17,972 nt of DNA, taken from contig DASUFI010000303.1 in NCBI GenBank assembly GCA_036274635.1, forward strand, positions 1-17,972, in the 5' to 3' direction. The DNA is from DASUFI01 sp036274635 (GTDB lineage: Bacteria > Planctomycetota > B15-G4). The translations under genes and the position numbers were made by a program. The notes under the pieces are model-generated. The model did no database searches. It had not been told where the DNA came from and saw nothing but the letters and a program-made list of their open reading frames with translations. Shown here piece after piece: positions 6,638 to 14,424 of this stretch (position 1 is its first letter; each line of letters starts with the position of its first letter).

Positions 6638-8542
6638 TCACCAGTCGAAGAAGTCCTCGACGTCCTCCGGATTGCGGGCACCCGGGCCCTGCTGCGCGCC
6701 CGGCGGGTCGCGCGTGGCCTTCTGCTCGCGCGGCGCGCCGCCGTGCACGGGGCGGTCCTCGCGCCGGCCACTCCGGCGGCGACCCCGCGCCCGGCGACCG
6801 CCTTCACGTGGCTGGCCGCCCTGCTGGCTGCCGTGACGTGCCTCGTCGCGACCGCTTTCGCGGGCGGGGCTCGGCTCGGCGCGTGCTGCGCCCTGCGCCG
6901 CGACGGGCTCGGCGCCGGGCGCCGGGGCCGCGGGCGCCTGGCCACCTCCACGCCGTGCTCCGCCGCGCCGGCCGCGGCGACGTCGCCGCCCGCCCCGCCC
7001 GCCGCCCTCGCGTTCAGCGTGGCCGTTCTGCTGGCGGAACTCGCCCGCGCTGCCCGCGGCCTCCGCCCGGTCCGCCGACGCGGCGGCTTCCAGGCCCGGC
7101 TGGGCCTCGGCCGGCTGCGCCGCCGCGGGGCCCTCGGGCTGCGGGCCGAAGGGCCGTCCCTCGGCCGGCGCGCCCTGGCGATCGCGCCCGCGGCGCCGGC
7201 CGCGACCGCCCCGCCGCCGCCGCCGGGAGCGATGGCCGGGCTCGCCGCGGTCGCGGCGCTCGCCGCGCTCGCCGACGTCCTCGCGCTCGTGCGCCTCGGC
7301 GTCGTGCGGCGCGTCCGCGTCCTGCAGCTCCTCCTCGTCGTGCACGCGCGGCCCGCCTGCGCCGCCGGGGCCCTGCTCGGCCAGCCGCTGCGCCCAGTGC
7401 GCGTGGTGCTCGGGATCCGCGAGACCCGCCAGCGCGGCGATGTACAGGAGCTCGATGGCCTGCATCGTGGCCGGGCGCCGCAGGAAGTCCGAGAGCCGGA
7501 AGCGGCGGCTGCGGCGCGGGCGCTCGAGGCGCACCAGCGTCGTGAGCGCGTGCCGCATGGAGGCCATGTCCTTGCGCGGGATGGACATGCGCAGCGCCGC
7601 GTGGTCGAAGAGGTCGTGCGCCAGCAGCAGCGGGTCCGGCGGCGGCTCGCGCGTGCGCTCGATCCACGGGCCGAGGCACAGGATGGCGAGCAGCTGGTCA
7701 TTGCCCACGCGGCGGCGGCCGCGATCGATGCGGTCCAGCGCCGCGCCGGCGGCGGCCAGCTGCTCGGGGTGCGCGGTCCAGTAGGGCGCGACCTCCGGCA
7801 GCAGGCGCTGCAGCAGGCCGTGCTCCACCAGCAGCGGCAGCGCGCGCTGCGCGCGGCCGCAGGCCATGAGCTTGTAGATCTCCTCCAGGACGCGCGCGGG
7901 GCTGCTGCGCCCGATGAGCTCGGCCGAGGCGCTCATGGCCGCGGCCACCTCGGGCGTGGGCTGCAGCTGCAGGCGCGCGAGGAACTTCATGGCGCGCAGC
8001 ATGCGCACCGGGTCCTCCGCGAAGCGCGTGGCCGGGTCGCCGATGGTGCGCAGCAGCCGGTCCTTCAGGTCCTGCACGCCGCCGACGTAGTCGATGACCT
8101 CGTTGGTGCGCACGTCGAAGAGCAGCGCGTTGATGGTGAAGTCGCGCCGCAGCACGTCCTCCTCGGCCGAGCCGAACTCGTTGTCGCGCGTGATGAGCAG
8201 GTCCTGCGTCGCGACGCCGGGCTCGCCGCTGCCCTCGGGCGTGGCGCGGAACGTGGCCACCTCGATGATCTTGCCGCCCGGCCAGTGCACGTGGGCCAGC
8301 TTGAAGCGCCGCCCGATGATGCGGCTGTTGCGGAACAGGCGCCGGATCTGGCGCGGCCGCGCCTCGGTGGAGACGTCGAAGTCCTTGGGGATCAGGCCCA
8401 GCAGCAGGTCGCGCACGCAGCCGCCCACGAGGTAGGCCTGCAGCCCCGCCTCGTTGAGGCGGCGGACGGTGGCGACGGCATCCGGATCGAGCGAAGCGGG
8501 GAAGATCAGCGTGTCCGCGTAGCGGACGGGCTCGTGGCTCAT
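6638..8542 (-). CDS. pcnB: Poly(A) polymerase I-type nucleotidyltransferase with long Arg/Gly-rich tail
   Basis: The product is 634 residues; ATG overlaps the BtpA stop (ATGA). Residues 1-390 form a class II nucleotidyltransferase: LVGGCVRDLLLG (37-48), metal Asp pair KDFD (54, 56), LRRDFTINAL (131-140), and AEDPVRMLRAMKF in the head/neck region. The segment RIIGRRFKLAHV (74-85) is the signature separating bacterial poly(A) polymerases from CCA-adding enzymes. PcnB adds 3' A-tails that promote RNA decay by PNPase and the degradosome. Residues 391 to 634 are low-complexity: an acidic/His stretch (401-425), then three basic Arg/Gly patches near 436-455, 512-534 and 578-597 in Ala/Pro/Gln linkers, ending in the acidic-aromatic EDVEDFFDW. 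E. coli PcnB has only a short basic tail, so this one is unusual. The stop is 9 nt from the convergent NAD kinase-like gene. Confidence 0.85.
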   Translation of the reverse strand: MSHEPVRYADTLIFPASLDPDAVATVRRLNEAGLQAYLVGGCVRDLLLGLIPKDFDVSTEARPRQIRRLFRNSRIIGRRFKLAHVHWPGGKIIEVATFRATPEGSGEPGVATQDLLITRDNEFGSAEEDVLRRDFTINALLFDVRTNEVIDYVGGVQDLKDRLLRTIGDPATRFAEDPVRMLRAMKFLARLQLQPTPEVAAAMSASAELIGRSSPARVLEEIYKLMACGRAQRALPLLVEHGLLQRLLPEVAPYWTAHPEQLAAAGAALDRIDRGRRRVGNDQLLAILCLGPWIERTREPPPDPLLLAHDLFDHAALRMSIPRKDMASMRHALTTLVRLERPRRSRRFRLSDFLRRPATMQAIELLYIAALAGLADPEHHAHWAQRLAEQGPGGAGGPRVHDEEELQDADAPHDAEAHEREDVGERGERRDRGEPGHRSRRRRRGGRGRRRGRDRQGAPAEGRPFGPQPEGPAAAQPAEAQPGLEAAASADRAEAAGSAGEFRQQNGHAEREGGGRGGRRRRRGRRGGARRGGGQAPAAPAPGAEPVAAQGAARAEPSPARESGRDEARHGSQQGGQPREGGRRARGRRRSGRREDRPVHGGAPREQKATRDPPGAQQGPGARNPEDVEDFFDW

Positions 8543-9357
8543 GAAGATCGGTGTTCCACGTACGCGAGGGCGCGCGACCTCTCGATGCGGCCCGTCTGCG
8601 GGTTCTTGAGCGCCGTGCCGACGACCGCGCCGGAGCACCGGCGCAGCGTGGCGGCGAGGTTCTGCGGCGTGGTGCCGCTGCCGGCCAGCACGGGGGCCGG
8701 CGCGACGGCATCGGCCACCGCGGAGAGTTCGTCGGGGTCGGGCGGCTGGCCGGTGGCCGGGCCCGTGACCAGCACGGCGTCGGCGCCGGAGCGCGTCACG
8801 AGGTCGCGCGCGCGCAGCGGCGCGGGGCGGCGGTCGAGCGACGTGGCGTGCTTCACGTCCACGTCGGCGAGGATGGCGACGGGCGTGGCGCGCAGGGCGG
8901 CGCGGCGGCGCAGCAGCTCGTCCGCGCGCCCCTCGATGAGGCCCTGGTCCGTGGCGGCGGCGCCGGCCAGCACGTTGACGCGCACGAAGCTGCCGCCGGC
9001 GGCATGGGCCAGGCCCAGCGCGGCCAGCGCGTCGTTGCGCAGCACGTTGAAGCCCAGGGGCAGGCGCACCACGGCACGCACGGCCGTGCCGACGACGGCC
9101 AGCGCGGCCACGGTCTCGGGGTCGGCGTGGTCGCGGCGGAAGGGCGTGTCGTGGAAGTTCTCGAGCAGCACGGCCGTGAAGCCGGCGTCCTCCAGCACGC
9201 GTGCATCCTCGGCCGCCTGCGCGGCGATCTGCGCCACCGGCTGGCTCGCGGACGGCGCGCCCGGGAGCGAGGGCAGGTGCAGGACACCCACCAGCCACGG
9301 CCGCGGCGACGCCAGCAGCGACGGCGGGCCGGGCGCGGCGGTGTCGGCGCGGGACAT
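8539..9357 (-). CDS. btpA: BtpA/SgcQ-family TIM-barrel protein
   Basis: The product is 272 residues. LVGVLHLPSLPGAP (22-35) is the family's N-terminal strand, followed by GFTAVLLENFHDTPF, LGFNVLRNDALAAL, SFVRVNVLAGA, ILADVDVKH, DAVLVTGPATG, VLAGSGTTPQNL and GAVVGTALK, which together lay out the beta strands of a phosphate-binding TIM barrel. BtpA in cyanobacteria is needed for photosystem I accumulation; elsewhere, as in SgcQ of enteric bacteria, the role is uncertain. Nothing else here suggests phototrophy, so the reaction is left open. It opens a two-gene unit with pcnB and is preceded by a good promoter placed so that its mRNA would be leaderless. Confidence 0.85.
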   Translation of the reverse strand: MSRADTAAPGPPSLLASPRPWLVGVLHLPSLPGAPSASQPVAQIAAQAAEDARVLEDAGFTAVLLENFHDTPFRRDHADPETVAALAVVGTAVRAVVRLPLGFNVLRNDALAALGLAHAAGGSFVRVNVLAGAAATDQGLIEGRADELLRRRAALRATPVAILADVDVKHATSLDRRPAPLRARDLVTRSGADAVLVTGPATGQPPDPDELSAVADAVAPAPVLAGSGTTPQNLAATLRRCSGAVVGTALKNPQTGRIERSRALAYVEHRSS

Positions 9358-9363
9358 CGCCCG

Positions 9364-9392
9364 ATTATCCGGCCTGGCGGCCTCCGAACCAA
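9364..9392 (-). promoter_or_regulatory. Promoter of btpA-pcnB, likely leaderless
   Basis: On the minus strand TTGGTT (9392-9387) and GATAAT (9369-9364) are separated by exactly 17 nt. Six bases separate the -10 from the ATG at 9357, which places the predicted start on the A of the start codon. This is one of the two clearest sigma70-type promoters in the window. Confidence 0.65.
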
Positions 9393-9424
9393 CCGGCCCC
9401 TCGTGCTCGCGGGCCCCGATCGGC

Positions 9425-9430
9425 TAAGTT
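9425..9430 (+). promoter_or_regulatory. -10 box before the M16 peptidase operon
   Basis: GCTAAGTT contains TAAGTT (TANNNT). The hexamer ends 10 nt before the ATG at 9441, giving a leader of about 4 nt. No convincing -35 is visible. It sits back to back with the btpA promoter in an 83-nt divergent gap, so a bound regulator could affect both. Confidence 0.45.
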
Positions 9431-9440
9431 TCGCGGCCCG

Positions 9441-10712
9441 ATGCCGATCGCCGCCCTCGCCGACCCCTTCCTCGAGCTGTCCACGCCGGCCGGCGTTCCC
9501 GTCCACCTGGGCCGCACGACGGCTTTCAAGACGGTCCTGCTGCAGTGGGTGGCCGAATGCCCGCTGGACGAGGGCGTCTCGGCCCGCGCGCTGCTGCCCG
9601 ACCTGCTCACGCGCGCCACGCGGCGCCTCCCCAGCCTGTCGGCGGTGGCCGCGCGCTGCGAGGAGCTGTACGCCACCGAGCTGCTCTCGGGGGCGTCGGG
9701 CTTCGGCGACCGGCAGCTCGTGCGCTTCGGCTTCGAGACGGTGGCCGACCGCTACGCGGGCCGGCCGCTGTTCCGCGAGGCCGTCGAGCTGCTGGCCGAC
9801 GTGCTGCACGACCCGCCGCTCGCCGGCGGCGCCTTCCGCCCGGACCACCTGGAGCAGGAGCGCGGCAACCTGGTGCACGCCATCGAGGCCATCGAGGACG
9901 ACAAGCACCTGCTGGCCTACCGCCGCATGCTCGAGGCCATGCACGCGGGCACGCCCTTCGCGCGGCATCCGTGGGGCACGGTGGCCGAGGCGCAGGCGCT
10001 GAGCGAGCCCACCGTGCGCGCCGCGTGGGAGCAGCTGCGTCGCGCGCCCGCGCGCCTGTTCGTGGTGGGCGACGTGAGCGAGGAGCTGGCGCTGTGGGCG
10101 GTCGAGCGCCTGGCCGGCGGCCGCCATCCGAGCGCCGGCGGGCCGGTGGTGCCGCCCGGCCCCGTCGCGCGCCCGCCGCAGGACTTGCGCGAGGTGCAGC
10201 CGCTGGCGCAGAGCAAGCTGGCCATCGGCTACCGGCTGCCGCGCGCGCGGCTGCCCGGCTCGGCCGCGCCGCTGCTCGGCCTCGTGCTGGGCAGCGACAG
10301 CTTCAGCCGCCTCTTCAAGCGCGTGCGCGAGGCCGAGAGCCTGGCCTATGGCTGCAGCGCGGCGGTGAGCGTGGAGAACGCCACGCTGGTGGTGCAGGCG
10401 GGCATCGACGCCGACAAGGCGCCGCGCGTGCGCGAGCTGGTGCAGGAGGAGCTGGCCTCGCTGGCGCGCGACGGCGTGCGCCCCGACGAGCTGGCGCTCG
10501 CCCGCCGCGCGCTGCTGCGGCGCCTGTCCGACCTGCGCGACAGCCCGCGCGCGATGTGCGGCTTCCGCCATGCCGCGCTCCTGGCCGGCCGCCCGCACGA
10601 GCTGGCCGCCGCCGAGGCCGCCGTGCGCGCCGCCACCGGCGAGGACATCGCGGCGCTGGCCGCCGAGGCGCGCCTGGACACGACCTTCCTGCTCGAGGGC
10701 AAGGCGGCCTGA
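9441..10712 (+). CDS. M16-family peptidase-like protein, zinc-less subunit (YmfF-like)
   Basis: The product is 423 residues; the ATG is favoured by the adjacent -10 box and the family-like N-terminus. It has the two-domain M16 layout but no HxxEH: where the zinc motif should be, the sequence reads ALLPDLLTRAT (50-60), as in B. subtilis YmfF. The C-terminal domain keeps the substrate-binding Arg/Tyr motif in FSRLFKRVREAESLAYG (R296, Y303). This split matches two-subunit M16 proteases, where one partner supplies zinc and the other the R/Y motif. The next gene provides the zinc-bearing partner and overlaps by one base (TGATG). In Bacillus this pair is linked to EF-P 5-aminopentanol modification; whether that holds here is unknown, and no efp gene is in the window. 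Confidence 0.82.
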   Translation: MPIAALADPFLELSTPAGVPVHLGRTTAFKTVLLQWVAECPLDEGVSARALLPDLLTRATRRLPSLSAVAARCEELYATELLSGASGFGDRQLVRFGFETVADRYAGRPLFREAVELLADVLHDPPLAGGAFRPDHLEQERGNLVHAIEAIEDDKHLLAYRRMLEAMHAGTPFARHPWGTVAEAQALSEPTVRAAWEQLRRAPARLFVVGDVSEELALWAVERLAGGRHPSAGGPVVPPGPVARPPQDLREVQPLAQSKLAIGYRLPRARLPGSAAPLLGLVLGSDSFSRLFKRVREAESLAYGCSAAVSVENATLVVQAGIDADKAPRVRELVQEELASLARDGVRPDELALARRALLRRLSDLRDSPRAMCGFRHAALLAGRPHELAAAEAAVRAATGEDIAALAAEARLDTTFLLEGKAA

Positions 10713-11986
10713 TGGACCTCTCGCCCCTCGGCAACCCGCTGGACGAGCCCATCCTGGCCGGCAGCGCCGCCAGCGGCCTGCGCGTGCTGGTCAACCACCG
10801 CCCGGCCTTCCGGCGCACCTTCGCCGCGCTGGGCGTCAACTTCGGCTCGGTCGACCGCGTGGCCGGCGTCGACGGCCAGCCCGTGCCCGAGGGCCTGGCG
10901 CACTTCCTCGAGCACAAGCTCTTCGAGGACCAGGAGGGCGACGTCTCGGACCGCTTCGCGGAGCTGGGCGCGAGCGCCAACGCCATGACCGGCTTCGTGG
11001 GCACGACCTACGTGGTGTCCACGGTGGAGGAGCCGCGCCGCGCGCTCGAGCTGCTGCTGCAGTTCGTGCAGGACCCCTGGTTCACCGACGCGCTCGTCGC
11101 GAAGGAGCAGGGGATCATCGCGCAGGAGATCCGGATGTACGACGACGATCCGGACTGGCGCGTCTTCTTCGGCCTGCTCGGCTGCCTGTACCAGCAGCAC
11201 CCGGCCAAGGACAACATCGCGGGCACGGTGGCATCGATCGCCGACATCGACGCAGCCACGCTGCGGCGCTGCTACGAGCTCTTCTACCATCCGCGCAACA
11301 TGGTGCTGACCGTGTCGGGCGCGCTGCCGCCGGCGGTGGTGGCCGAGGTGGCGGAAACCGACCAGGCGCGCCGGCCGCACGACGAGCGCCCGGCGCACGG
11401 GCGCGGCCGCGTCGACGAGCCGGAGGGCTGCCGCGCGCCGCGCTGGGAGGAGAAGCTGGCCGTCTCGCGCCCGCGGCTGCTGCTGGGCATCAAGGAGCGG
11501 GCTCTGGGCGGCGGCCCGCGCGCGCTGCTGCGGCGCGAGCTGTGCACGCGCATGCTGCTCGACCTGCTGCTGGGCCGCAGCTCGCGCACCTGGGAGGAGC
11601 TGTACGCCGACGGCCTGGTGGACGAGAGCTTCTCGGCCAGCTACTCGACCGAGGAGAGCTTCGGCTTCACCACCATCGGCGGCGACAGCGACGAGCCCGA
11701 GCGTCTCGAGGCCCGTTTGCGCGAGGCGCTCGAGCGCGCGCGGCGCGAGGGCTTCGACATGCAGGCCTTCGGCCGCATGCGCAACAAGCTGCACGGCGCG
11801 CTGCTGCGCGCGCTGGACTCGCCCGAGCACGTGGGCCACGCCCTGGTCACCGACACCTTCCGCGGCGTGCGGCCCTTCGAGGAGCTGGAGCTCATCCGCG
11901 CCATCACGCCGGAGGACCTGAGCGCGCGCCTCGACGAGCACGTGGCGGGGAGCCAGATCGCGGTCGCGATCGTGCGGCCCCTGTGA
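10712..11986 (+). CDS. M16-family zinc metallopeptidase, active subunit (YmfH-like)
   Basis: The product is 424 residues. It carries the inverted zinc motif HFLEH (H64, E67, H68), with the likely third ligand E139 in GIIAQEIRMYDDDPDWR. That last segment, with the following HPAKDNIAGTVASI and FYHPRNMVLTVSG, is characteristic of the YmfH group. It should form a heterodimer with the zinc-less protein encoded just upstream, giving a clamshell protease for small unfolded peptides. There is no signal peptide, so it is cytoplasmic. The ATG overlaps the previous stop (TGATG) and its own stop overlaps the miaA start (GTGA). The substrate is unknown. Confidence 0.88.
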   Translation: MDLSPLGNPLDEPILAGSAASGLRVLVNHRPAFRRTFAALGVNFGSVDRVAGVDGQPVPEGLAHFLEHKLFEDQEGDVSDRFAELGASANAMTGFVGTTYVVSTVEEPRRALELLLQFVQDPWFTDALVAKEQGIIAQEIRMYDDDPDWRVFFGLLGCLYQQHPAKDNIAGTVASIADIDAATLRRCYELFYHPRNMVLTVSGALPPAVVAEVAETDQARRPHDERPAHGRGRVDEPEGCRAPRWEEKLAVSRPRLLLGIKERALGGGPRALLRRELCTRMLLDLLLGRSSRTWEELYADGLVDESFSASYSTEESFGFTTIGGDSDEPERLEARLREALERARREGFDMQAFGRMRNKLHGALLRALDSPEHVGHALVTDTFRGVRPFEELELIRAITPEDLSARLDEHVAGSQIAVAIVRPL

Positions 11987-12900
11987 GCTTGGCGCTGCGC
12001 GTGCTGGTGGGCGGCACGGCCAGCGGCAAGAAGGCCGTGGCCGCGGCGCTCGCCCGCCGTCATGGACTGGCGCTCTTGTCCATGGACAGCATGAAGGTCT
12101 ACCGCGGCATGGACATCGGCACCGACAAGCCCGGGGCCGAGCTGCAGCGCGAGACGCCCTTCGCGCTGCTGGACCTCGTGGGCCACGACGAGCCCTTCTC
12201 CGCCGGACAGTGGCTGCGCGCCGCGCAGGCCGAGGTCGAGGCGCAGGAGCGTCCGCCGCTCTTCGCCGGCGGCACGCCCTTCTACCTGCGGCTGCTGCTG
12301 CGCGGCCTGTGCCCGTCGCCGCCGGTGGACCTCGCGCTGCGCGCCGAGCTGGCCGCGCTGTGGCACGGCGCGGGCGAGCCCGAAGTGCGCCGGCGGCTGG
12401 CGGCGCTCGATGCGCCAGCCGAGGCGCGCCTGCTGCCGGGCGATGGCAAGCGGCTGCTGCGCGCGCTCGAGGTGGCTCTGGTCACCGGCCGCCCTTTGTC
12501 CGACTGGCAGCGCGAGCACACGCGCCGCGCGCTGCCGGGACGCGTGCTGGTTGCGGCGCTGCGCCACGCGCAGGAGCCGCAGCAGCGGCGCATCGAGGCG
12601 CGCGTGGACCGCATGCTGGCGGCCGGCCTGCTGGACGAGGTGGCTGGCCTGCTGGCCCGCAGGCCCTTCGCCGTCGAGCCCGCGCGCAGCATCGGCTACG
12701 CCGAGGCCCTCTCTCACCTGCGCGGCGAGCTGCCCGCCGCCGCCCTGCGCGAGCGCATCGTCACCCGCACGCGCCAGCTCGTGCGCAAGCAGCGCCTGCA
12801 CCTGCAGCAGTTCGCCGAGGTGCGCTGGGTGGACGTGGCCGAGGGCGAGGACGCGCCGTCGGTCGCCGAGCGCGTCGCGCGCGAGCTGGAGCTGGCTTAG
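11983..12900 (+). CDS. miaA: tRNA dimethylallyltransferase MiaA
   Basis: The product is 305 residues, close to the family norm, with a GTG start overlapping the previous TGA. MiaA transfers a dimethylallyl group to N6 of A37 in tRNAs reading UNN codons. Evidence is VGGTASGKKAV (P-loop region), SMDSMKVYRGMDIGTDKP (33-50, catalytic D35), AGGTPFYLRLLLRGL (95-109), KRLLRALEV...TGRPLS, RIEARVDRMLAAGLLDEV, SIGYAEALSHLRGEL and TRQLVRKQR. Three positions deviate from the usual pattern: the P-loop reads GKK, so the Mg-ligating Ser/Thr after the Lys is K17; GGTGLY is GGTPFY; and the residue after DSM is K, usually Q. All major blocks are still present, so it is probably functional but divergent. The stop lies 9 nt from a convergent lipoprotein gene. 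Confidence 0.88.
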   Translation: MSLALRVLVGGTASGKKAVAAALARRHGLALLSMDSMKVYRGMDIGTDKPGAELQRETPFALLDLVGHDEPFSAGQWLRAAQAEVEAQERPPLFAGGTPFYLRLLLRGLCPSPPVDLALRAELAALWHGAGEPEVRRRLAALDAPAEARLLPGDGKRLLRALEVALVTGRPLSDWQREHTRRALPGRVLVAALRHAQEPQQRRIEARVDRMLAAGLLDEVAGLLARRPFAVEPARSIGYAEALSHLRGELPAAALRERIVTRTRQLVRKQRLHLQQFAEVRWVDVAEGEDAPSVAERVARELELA

Positions 12901-12909
12901 CGCCTGCTG

Positions 12910-14013
12910 CTAGGGCGGCGGTGAAGGCGCGGGCGCTTCCTGCGACTTGGCGATGGCGTCCAGCGTGGCTTCCATCTCCTGCGCGAGGGCCGGGTCCATC
13001 ACGTGGCGGCGCGCCGACTTCAGCCAGTAGACCATCTCGGCCGGCTCGGGCACGTGGCGCACGTGGTAGGACTCGAGCAGCACGCCCAGCGCGAAGGCGT
13101 CGCCGGGCTCGTCCTCGAGGCGTGCGCGCAGCACGGCCAGGCCCTCCTCGTTGTGGCCCTGCAGCATGAGGATGCGCGCACGGATCGCCTCGCGCTGCGA
13201 GACCAGGCGGTCGGGCAGCGGGCCGGGCAGCGCATCCAGGGAGGCCATCGCGCCGTCGAGGTCACCGGCCGTCATCTGGTCGACCAGCAGGTAGAGCTTG
13301 AGGTCGGGCTGATCGGGCTGGCGCAGGGAGGCGCGCTGCACGATGCGGCTGGCGGCGACCTGGCGGTCCGGCGAGGTGAGGCTCGCGCGGCGCAGGCCCG
13401 AGAGGCCCGTGGCGCCGAGATCGAGGCTCGCGTCCAGGGTGCGGTCGGCGTCGTCCGGGCTGTCGGCCAGCTCCCACGCCAGCGCGATGCGCGCCCAGGC
13501 GGTGGAGGCGATGTCGGGCTGCGTGAAGGCCAGGCCGCGCATGCGGATGACCTCCGGCTCGGCTTCGGCGACGCGCTGACCGGCCAGCAGGCCGTCCACC
13601 AGGAACCACAGCGCCTCGGCGCGCAGCTGCGTGGGCACGTCGGTGGCCAGGGTGGCGCGCGCGGCGGCCAGCTCGTCATCGTAGCGGGCCATCTGCGCCA
13701 GCAGCGACATGCGCGCCACGAGCAGATCGGGATCCTGCGGCAGGAACTGCAGGCCGCGGTTGACGTAGGCCAGCGACTCCTCGGGCGTCGGGGCCACGCT
13801 GGCCGAGGCCAGCCACACGGCGCCGATCATCGGCTCGGCGCCACGCAGCGTGGCCAGGGCCTCCTGGCGCGCCTCGCTGTCCTGCAGCTGCATGGCGCGC
13901 TGCAGGCTGATGTAGGCGTCGCGCTGGCGGCCGAGGATGCCGCAGCCCGCGAGCAGCAGGGCGGGCAGGAGCAGGATCAGGCGGGCCGCGGCCTCACGCC
14001 GTGGGGCGGGCAC
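12910..14013 (-). CDS. Lipoprotein with TPR-like helical repeats
   Basis: The product is 367 residues with a GTG start directly before a signal peptide: charged PRRE, a hydrophobic stretch and the lipobox LLAGC, giving a lipidated C24. The mature part is all-helical with TPR-like pairs, for example SLAYVNRGLQFLPQDPDLLVARMSLL and AIRARILMLQGHNEEGLAVLRARLEDEPGDAFALGVLLE. It ends in a Pro/Ala tail (APAPSPPP). It is probably anchored in the envelope facing the periplasm, as a protein-protein scaffold. It follows a smaller lipoprotein gene after 12 nt and is likely co-transcribed. No specific family is recognised. Confidence 0.75.
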   Translation of the reverse strand: MPAPRREAAARLILLLPALLLAGCGILGRQRDAYISLQRAMQLQDSEARQEALATLRGAEPMIGAVWLASASVAPTPEESLAYVNRGLQFLPQDPDLLVARMSLLAQMARYDDELAAARATLATDVPTQLRAEALWFLVDGLLAGQRVAEAEPEVIRMRGLAFTQPDIASTAWARIALAWELADSPDDADRTLDASLDLGATGLSGLRRASLTSPDRQVAASRIVQRASLRQPDQPDLKLYLLVDQMTAGDLDGAMASLDALPGPLPDRLVSQREAIRARILMLQGHNEEGLAVLRARLEDEPGDAFALGVLLESYHVRHVPEPAEMVYWLKSARRHVMDPALAQEMEATLDAIAKSQEAPAPSPPP

Positions 14014-14025
14014 GCGGCGAGCCGA

Positions 14026-14274
14026 TCAGTGGTGGCCGGGACCGCTGGCGTAGGACTCGTCGTGCCAGACGTGGTTGGGGTCGTCCCAGTCCAGGTTCCA
14101 GAAGTAGCGGTCGTACTTGCGGTGCGCCTCGCGGGCCTGGTCCGAGACGGCCTCCCCGATGTCCTTGGCGTGCTCGCTGAAGGGCGTCACACAGGCGCCC
14201 AGCGGGGCACAGACGAGTGCGACGAGGGCGAGGGATGCAAGCCTGCGGGACGTGCTGCGGTTCATGCTGGCCAT
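14026..14274 (-). CDS. Small lipoprotein, aromatic/His-rich C-terminus
   Basis: The product is 82 residues from ATG 14274; the in-frame ATG at 14265 (MNRSTSRR) gives a more typical signal peptide and may be the real start. A basic n-region and the hydrophobic LASLALVALVCAPLGAC end in a lipobox-like LGAC, predicting a lipidated cysteine (C28 from the first Met). The mature part is short, with a charged helix (EHAKDIGEAVSDQAREAHRK) then an aromatic and acidic tail (YDRYFWNLDWDDPNHVWHDE) and a terminal GPGHH. I do not recognise the family. It is first in a two-lipoprotein unit driven by a consensus-like promoter. Confidence 0.65.
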   Translation of the reverse strand: MASMNRSTSRRLASLALVALVCAPLGACVTPFSEHAKDIGEAVSDQAREAHRKYDRYFWNLDWDDPNHVWHDESYASGPGHH

Positions 14275-14297
14275 CCGGGACGTTCGGGGAGCGAGGG

Positions 14298-14326
14298 ACC
14301 GTATCAGGGCCGGCTCGGAGTGTCAA
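14298..14326 (-). promoter_or_regulatory. Consensus-like sigma70 promoter for the lipoprotein unit
   Basis: On the minus strand a perfect TTGACA (14326-14321) and TACGGT (14303-14298) are separated by 17 nt, with TGA just before the -10 (extended -10). Predicted transcription start is near 14291, giving a 17-26 nt leader. It is the closest match to consensus in the window and suggests strong constitutive expression. Confidence 0.7.
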
Positions 14327-14406
14327 AGCCGGTCGCCCGGATAGGTCTGTCGCAGGTTCCGGTCACGTCGGGGGCCGGGAGGATGTTCCGGAGCGGCCCG
14401 GCAAGC

Positions 14407-14420
14407 TAGGTTGCCGGAGG
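14407..14420 (+). promoter_or_regulatory. -10-like box and ribosome site before the HEAT-repeat gene
   Basis: TAGGTT (14407-14412), in the GCTANNNT context seen elsewhere, lies 12 nt before the ATG at 14425. GGAGG (14416-14420) lies 4 nt before the ATG. If the box were the promoter, transcription would begin near 14419 and cut through the GGAGG, so only one of the two signals can be used fully. Confidence 0.4.
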
Positions 14421-14424
14421 TCCG

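Noticed and set aside
6743..9427. An 894-codon open frame on the plus strand opposite pcnB and btpA
   Set aside because: It is antisense to two well-supported genes and has no recognisable domain. Such long shadows are expected where codons strongly favour G or C in the third position.
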